Assembly (NCBI GenBank): GCA_948567375.1
Contig: OX419757.1
Coordinates: 57,326,667-57,390,666 of the forward strand
DNA: 64,000 nucleotides
Reading direction: 5' to 3'
Source: Lunularia cruciata
Taxonomy: Eukaryota; Streptophyta; Marchantiopsida; Lunulariales; Lunulariaceae
The notes under the pieces are model-generated. The model had not been told where the DNA came from. It searched no databases and worked only from the letters and a program-made list of their open reading frames with translations. A program made the position numbers and the translations under genes. Shown one piece after another: positions 58,270-64,000 of the stretch (within the stretch, counting starts at the first letter, position 1; every line of letters starts with the position of its first letter).

Positions 58270-59620
58270 CTTGATGGTCGTCTATGCATTCTGGAGGTGG
58301 AAAAGAGATTCCCATGTGGCATCATGAAGGGGATACCCTTTCCAAAGAGCCTTGTACTCCATATGTTGGCGACGGCCTTGTTGAATATGGCGACGTGCAA
58401 GGATACGATCAACTTTGTACTCCTCATGATCATTGATAGGGACAGGCAAAGGAGGAGGTTGGACTCAAGAGGAATAGGAAGAGGGGTTAGGAACAAAGGG
58501 TTTTAACTTGGAAACATGAAAGACAAGATGGATACGCATGTGACAAGGCAAGGCAAGTCGATAAGCAACAAGAGAGACAATGTGGGTGATATTAGAGGGT
58601 CCTATCCAATTAGGACCAAGTTTACAAACTTGGGTATCAAGTGGGAGAGGGAGGTTACTAGAGGATAGCATGACTTTATCACCAACTTCAAAGGTGAGAT
58701 CACGACAATGGTGGTCTGCATATTGTTTTTGGTGATTTTGAGCAACAAGGAGGTGAGATTTGGCTTGTTGGAGAGATTGGGATATAGTGGTCAAGAATGT
58801 GGAAGTATGAGGAACCTAAGAGGGAGGGGGAGCAAGAAGAGAATTTGGAATAAGCGGATCTTGGCCAAAATTGAGAAAGAAGGGAGAAAATCCAGTGCTT
58901 GCCTGTTTGGAATTATTGTAGGCAAATTCTGCAGCTGCAAGACATTCATCCCAGATGGTATGGTGGACATTGACAAAGGCCCGCAACATATCCTCCAATA
59001 TATGATTTGTGCGTTTGGTTTGTCCATCAGTTTGAGGATGATAGGCCGTGGACAAAGCAAGCTTGGTGCCGAGTATCTAGAAGAGTGCTTGCCAAAACTT
59101 CCCGGTAAATTGAGGATCACGGTTGGAGATGAGTACGCGTGGCATCCTATGATGCTTGAAGACATTGTCAAAGTAGATTTGCGCTAAGGTTGGAGCATCC
59201 ACGGTATCACAAGTTGGTGCCAAGTGGATTTTCTTACTAAGCTTATCCACAAACACCACGATTGTGGTGTGTCCTTGTTTTGTCTTTGGCAAGGATGTAA
59301 TGAGATCCAAGCTCACATGCTCCCAACGAGCAGATGGAATGGCGAGTGGTTGAAGGAGTCCACTCGGCTTCTGGTTGCTGGCCTTGTTACGTTGGCAACT
59401 CTCACATGATCGGACAAAGTCTCAAACATCTTGTGTCATGTTGGGCCACCACCATTGGCGTTGGAGGGTGCCCAAGGTCTTGTCCACTCCCATGTGACCA
59501 GCTATTAGTAAATCATGGGCTTCTTGAAGACGCACAAGTTGAAGATCACCTTTGGCTAGAACATAGATCTGGTCTGCATGGAATAAAAGGCCTTCCTTGA
59601 AGGAGAAGGTGTTGTACTCA
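58270..59620 (-). mobile_element. Element G integrase and chromodomain region (fossil part)
   Basis: Zinc-binding start with 'LIAGHMGVDKTLGTLQRQWW', core with 'MSLDLITSLPKT', 'RVLISNRDPQFTGKFWQ' and '[14 protein letters not shown]', a C-terminal 'LGPNWIGPSNI' region, and a chromodomain near 58420-58270 ('EEYKVDRIL', 'ALWKGYPLHDATWES'). Domain identity is secure; activity is not claimed. Confidence 0.9.
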
Positions 59621-59739
59621 TTGTTGCATGCTATCAGACGACCGTGTACCATTTGGAAGAAGGGATCTTGTTGTAGAGCTGATTGAAACTCATTATGGAC
59701 CTTAGGGTCAATGGACACCGTTGTAATTGCCACCGTGAT

Positions 59740-60818
59740 GAGAGGAAGAGCCTTCAAATTAGGTCGTTGTGATAGAGCATCAGGAATGACATGGAACCGA
59801 GCTGGTTTGTACTCAAGTTTGATGTCAAACAATTGGATTTGCTCTTCCCAGCGATGATGCCGACTCTTCATGTGCTCCAAGTGTAAGGTCTGCAACAATG
59901 GCTTGTGATCAGTTTGCATGATCACTTGTTTCCCCAAGAGATAATGCTTCCATACCTTGGTGGCATATCCCATTGCAAGTTCTTCCCGATCTCAAGCAGA
60001 GTAATTTCTTTCAGCTGTATTTAGTTGGTGAGACACAAAGGCAAAAGGATGTAGTCCATCTGGAAATTCTTGTTGCAACACATCTCCAATTGCAAAGTTA
60101 GAAGCATCAAAATCAACCACACAAGATAGTTGAGGATCATATGGTTGAAGAATGGGTCTTGAAGACACCATATGCTTTAACTTCTAGAATGCTTTTCATG
60201 CTTGGTGCTCCATTGGAAGCTTGAGTTCTTTCCCAAGAGGTCAGTCAATGGTGCAGCCACGTGAGCATAATAGTGGATGAATCATCGGTAAAAACTGGCC
60301 AATCCATTGAATGCTCGTACTTTTGTAGCATCCTTTGGGGTAGGCCAACCAGTAATGGCCTTGATCTTCTCTTCTTCCATCTTGATCCCCTCTGATGAGA
60401 TCTTATGACCCAAGAAGGTAACCTCCTTCTGCCAAAAAGCACACTTTGACTTCTTGCAGTAAAATTTCCATTGTCGTAGTTGTCTAAGGACTTCTCGCAC
60501 ATGATTCACGTGTTCTATCTCTGTCCTACTATAGATTAAGATATCATCTAAGAACACCACCACAGACCAATCCAATAGTCCCTCCAACACCCAATGCATC
60601 TGATCCATGAAGACTATTGGAGCATTAGTGAGTCCGAAAGGTAGAACTCTCCACTCAAAATGTCCATACCTTGTGCGAAAGGTGGTCTTTTGCATGTCCT
60701 CTCCTTCAATAAGAATTTGCCAATAGCCGCTACAAAGATCCAACTTGGAAAAGTAGCGTGCTCCACTTAGGCAATCAAGAAGGTCATCGATCCGAGGCAA
60801 GGGATATGCATTCTTCAC
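59740..60818 (-). mobile_element. Element G reverse transcriptase and RNase H region (fossil part)
   Basis: RT: 'KLDLCSGYWQILIEGED', '[16 protein letters not shown]', catalytic 'VVFLDDILIYS', 'TFLGHKISSEGI'. RNase H: 'MQTDHKPLLQTL' and 'FHVIPDALSQR'. Typical Ty3/gypsy order. Confidence 0.92.
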
Positions 60819-61268
60819 GGTTTGCTTATTGAGTCCACAGTAATCAATACAAAAATGAAGTCCTCCATCCTTCTTTGGAACAAATTGTACCGGTGCTCCC
60901 CAAGGAGAGGTACTATGTCATATGAAATCCTTCTCCAACAACTCTGTAAGTGTTGTTTGCAACTCCTCCAACTCTTTTGGTGAGAGCCGATAGATTGGTC
61001 TACTCACTGGAGTACTCCCTAGCAATAACTCGATCTTGAAGTGCATACCTTGATCAGAGGGTAATCCCTTTGGTAGATCATCCGAAAACACATCTACAAA
61101 CTCCTGAACTATCCGATCAACCATTGCTTGATGAGGCTCTTGGCACTCCTCAGATTGTTCTTGTGCAATCGGCTTGATCCATACCGCAAATATAGACTTC
61201 TCTTCCTCCAAAGCTTGCTTTATGGTCGCTTCATTAACAAACTTCCCTTCCAAGAACTCATCTCTCTT

Positions 61269-61814
61269 CTAAGCTTGCTCCATGGTTTCCTTCTTGGCAA
61301 ACTTCCCATCTTGGGACTCATCTCTCTTCCAGATTTGCTCTATGGCTACCTTCTCGACAAACTTCCCATCTTGGGACTGACTATTCTTAGGCGTCTTACT
61401 CAGAGGTGCCAGACAACCTAATCGGAAATTTCTACCTTGGTGTTGTACTTGAATTTGTTGTTGGGTCCAATCAAATTGAACCTTATGACGTTCAAGCCAA
61501 GGTAGACCCAGAATGATATCATAGTGTAGAGGTGCAACTACAAACCTCATACACTCCAAATACTCCTTCCCAATCTTGAAGGTAACAGGATGTGAGGTGC
61601 GGAATGCAGAACCCTTTCTACCATCCGCCATCATCAAACTACTTCCAAACACTGGCTTGATAGGAATACCCAATTCCTTTACTACTTGCATAGACATGTA
61701 ATTCTTTGAACTTCCAAAATCAACGAAAATCCTACAACCTTGATTAGATATTGTATCTTGCAAGTGAAGCAAACTTGCATAGGTTGAGCCTTCAATCCCA
61801 TTGGAACTAATCAA
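61269..61814 (-). mobile_element. Element G protease region (fossil part)
   Basis: 'CRIFVDFGSSKNYMS' corresponds to the retropepsin active-site loop (D-F-G in place of D-S/T-G), followed by 'YDIILGLPWLERH', the standard downstream motif. The same block is seen in F around 48400-48680. Confidence 0.85.
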
Positions 61815-61829
61815 GCTCCAGTGGGCGGC

Positions 61830-62950
61830 TCAAAATCTCCTATTGAGATTCTTTGTTTCCTTGATCATTTTGTTCCACAAACTCCATCTGGGTAACTTGT
61901 CAAAGTTGCCCATTCCTAAGTGGACATTCAGCAATGCGATGTCCAACTTGGCGACAACAAAAGCAACCTCTATTTTGTTGTAATCTTTCTCTATCTGTTG
62001 TGCTTTGTGGTGTGGTCTTTGTTGGATAGCATCAATCTCCATTGGTACCAGTTCTTCCACTCGTGCGTAGTGTACTAGTAGGCTTTGTGTAGGTCGAGGT
62101 CAAGACCAAGTTGTTGCAACCAAGGAATCAAAATGCTCAGTCAATTGCATGGCTTCTTCTACATTTTGTGGCTCCCACATGGTCACCTCCACTTGAGTTC
62201 ATGACTTCAATCCTTGCATGAATCGATCCAGAACTTCACCTTCTTGGATATCTGGAATTTTCATGATGATGTTCTAAAATTGTATGATGTAGCTTCTCAC
62301 TGAGCCAATCTGCCTCAACTCCGCCAATTTATCTTGTGCGGGCGGGTGGCATTTATAGTTTGAAATCGACCAAGTATTGCATCTTTGAATTCTGCCCATG
62401 TCAAAATTGGTGTAACAATTTGTAGTTCAGCTCTTTCTACTCGGAATTCCCACCAAAGTTTTGCCACGTGATCCAATTAGCTAGAAGCCAAGAGAATTTG
62501 TTTCTGCTCGTCTTGAAGATTGGTGGCTTCAAAGTAACATTTGTAGTCAAACACAAAATTCTCCATTATGCTTGGAAGATTCTTGCCTTCAAACACCTTG
62601 GGTTTCGGAAATCGAATGTGATCTTCTCCATCTTGAACTAGCGCTCCGTCTATCTATTCTCGTCGTTGCTGGTCTTGTTCATCCAACAATCAAGTAAGAT
62701 GCTCAATTTGTTGTTGCATTGCAAGGATAACATCCGGTATTGCCGCTTTTGCTACTACTCTATTCCACTACCCTCAATTTACCTAGTTGATTAACACATA
62801 GATACAACACGTCCACCGTTCTCCATAAGTTACAACTGGAAGTATCAAGGGTTCCTCTGACACGGTGATCATATGTAGAAAATCTTGCCCAAAGCACGAG
62901 ATGATGAATTGTGTGAAACAATGCTTTGGTAATATTTGGACATGAAAGTC
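61830..62950 (-). mobile_element. Element G gag region (fossil part)
   Basis: Shows 'VFEGKNLPSIMENFVFDYKC', matching F gag, and a CxxCx4Hx4C knuckle near 61925-61966 ('CFCCRQVGHRIAEC'). Confidence 0.8.
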
Positions 62951-63007
62951 CCAATGGTTTGGCGGACGTGGATTTGGTGGTCCATAAATTCTATTGATCC
63001 CAAACCT

Positions 63008-63019
63008 GCTCTGATACCA
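63008..63019 (-). promoter_or_regulatory. Primer-binding site of element G (tRNA-iMet type)
   Basis: The minus strand reads TGGTATCAGAGC one base inside the 5' LTR, as in element D. Confidence 0.93.
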
Positions 63020-63272
63020 ATGTAAAAAACCAAAACCAAGGAGAGAAATAGGAGAATGGAAACTCACATTGGGACACTTGAATGAAGGAAAACTCCAAAT
63101 GCCTAGCATGAGCTTCGGCTTTGGTATTTATAGGTAGTATACAAGACACTTGAAGCTTCTCAAGAAGCTTCCTTGAGCCGCTTTCTTGGAGTGCAAGCCA
63201 AGTTAACCAGGAAGCTTCTCAAGAAGCTTCCTTCTAGAAGCCGCCTACTTGGCGTGCAAGCTAAGCTAGTTA

Positions 63273-63285
63273 GAAGCTTCTAGAA
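63273..63285 (-). promoter_or_regulatory. Heat-shock-element-like motif in G 5' LTR
   Basis: GAAGCTTCTAGAA: three alternating units with 2-base spacing, about 140 bp upstream of the TATA box in the direction of G transcription. The identical motif is in the 3' LTR at 58059-58071. Confidence 0.5.
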
Positions 63286-63346
63286 GCTACCTGCTTTGGG
63301 TGCAAGTTAATTAGTTGGAAAGCTTCCCAAGAAGCTTCTTAGATGC

Positions 63347-63359
63347 TTCTAGAATATTC
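63347..63359 (-). promoter_or_regulatory. Second heat-shock-element-like motif in G 5' LTR
   Basis: TTCTAGAATATTC: three alternating units, about 215 bp upstream of the TATA box. Identical in the 3' LTR (58133-58145). Its counterpart in F (46021-46033) also fits the rule. Confidence 0.5.
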
Positions 63360-63429
63360 TAGGTTATTTTGTCTTATTCTCTACTTTGTAAGCCTGACTT
63401 ACTTTGTTGCTAAACTCCATAGTGTTACA

Positions 63430-64000
63430 ATTCAGATCCTCTTGTCTTGGAATGATTGTGTGAGTAGCAAACTCTTAGGTGCAAAGCTATTATTCCTTTG
63501 CCGGGTATGCTTTCTTGTACCCGAATAGATTCACAATTCTCAATCCAGTAGGATTAGAAAGGATTTCTTTTTATGTCATCAATACTAAAGTGTACAAGAG
63601 CTAAGCTAGTTTTTCCATTGCTTAGTTACAATACCAAGCCATTTTTTGTTCTGCTAGCTTCAGTTGAGCTTCGAAAGCACACTAACTCCTAGATAAGTTG
63701 AGCTTTACTTTCAAAAGCTGCTCATAGAAGGGATTCCCTTCTTGAGCAAGTCTCTTCATGGCTATTTTCATGAATTCAAGAAAGACCCTATAAGGTATTG
63801 AAGTGTAAGTCAGGTCATCAGTGTCAACAAGAGGTCTACTTTCACAATTGCATCACGTTTGAGGACAAGCTTGGAGGTGCAAGTTTGGAGATGGTAGTCA
63901 TGAAGACAAGAGGTGCCAGAGTTGATAGTGCCAAGTATGATGGATGCTCTGATTATCTTTTGTGGGAGCGTCAAGTGAAAGGCATGCTCAAGGCTAATGG
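63430..64000 (+). mobile_element. Element H, right of the G insertion: leader end and start of copia-like gag
   Basis: Continues H after the ATTCA duplication. From about 63902 the frame reads 'MKTRGARVDSAKYDGC' and then 'SDYLLWERQVKGMLKA', the usual beginning of copia gag (K-[FY]-[DN]-G-x3-Y-x2-W). It runs off the window, so length and state are unknown. Confidence 0.6.

Larger units (their letters stand above)
57807..63429 (-). mobile_element. Element G: nearly whole Ty3/gypsy chromovirus fossil
   Basis: 5.6-kb minus-strand element with LTRs 63021-63429 (5') and 57807-58213 (3') and a perfect target duplication ATTCA (57802-57806 and 63430-63434). iMet-type primer site at 63008-63019. Parts from right to left: gag (about 62950-61830) with a CCHC knuckle near 61925-61966, protease (61814-61269), RT (60818-60282), RNase H (about 60200-59750), integrase (about 59620-58500) and chromodomain (about 58420-58270). 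The LTRs differ at about 11 of 407 sites (2.7 percent), making it the youngest dated element here, about half the age of D. Structurally complete but broken by several to about ten changes. Inserted into H. Confidence 0.95.
63021..63429 (-). mobile_element. 5' LTR of element G (409 bp)
   Basis: The plus strand starts TGTAAAAAACC and ends GTGTTACA, followed by ATTCA. TATA box CTATAAATACC on the minus strand (63123-63133). At least six GAAnnTTC palindromes lie upstream of it. Confidence 0.95.

Noticed and set aside
58708-59187. 159-residue plus-strand frame
   Set aside because: Antisense shadow of the integrase region of element G.
57807-63429. Envelope-like frame after pol in elements D, F or G
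   Set aside because: The space between chromodomain and 3' LTR is too short, and no membrane-spanning frame was seen there.
1-64000. CRISPR arrays, bacterial defence or phage-type systems
   Set aside because: No regularly spaced repeats with spacers and no bacterial gene organisation; the sequence is plant nuclear in character.

Overview
The window looks like intergenic DNA from a large, repeat-rich seed-plant nucleus, most likely a gymnosperm. Evidence: AT-rich sequence, plant LTR retrotransposon lineages (chromodomain Ty3/gypsy, Athila/Tat-like Ty3/gypsy, Ty1/copia), tRNA-iMet-type primer sites, LTR pairs that differ by about 3 to 5 percent or more, and one plant-type membrane-protein gene. 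The species assignment is inference. No rRNA, tRNA, CRISPR or bacterial-type operon was seen.

Layout. 1-3955: old Athila/Tat-like element 'A' (+) carrying a solo LTR. 3988-7784: three broken copies of a bulb-type-lectin-like host gene, two of them head to head. 9080-9830: copia relic. 11030-12120: long inverted repeat. 12165-32710: Athila/Tat-like element 'C' (+), split by a sibling element 'B' (-, 12402-19916, itself holding a solo LTR at 13284-14025), by a SINE-like insert (20384-20577) and by chromovirus 'D' (-, 25286-31885, both LTRs and a perfect 5-bp target duplication). 32715-37137: copia fossil 'J' (+). 38474-39012: non-autonomous element with long terminal inverted repeats. 39717-40727 (-): the only intact host gene, a 336-residue six-span membrane protein. 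43490-43990: LINE-like relic (-).

From 44041 to the right edge the window is a nest. Chromovirus 'E' (+) was hit by chromovirus 'F' (45951-52308, which itself received a solo LTR at 47444-48133) and by copia-like 'H' (starts 55377). H was in turn hit by the younger chromovirus 'G' (-, 57807-63429, target duplication ATTCA). The rest of H and E should lie to the right of the window.

Most striking observations: perfect heat-shock-element patterns in the U3 part of the F/G LTRs; two LTR size classes in the D/E family caused by an internal tandem duplication of about 155 bp; the two long inverted-repeat structures; a conserved small reading frame upstream of gag in the A/B/C family; and a very long H leader with a 20-bp-stem hairpin. 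All virus-like elements are treated as fossils. Their coordinates come from reading by eye and may be off by a few to tens of bases where no repeat pins them.
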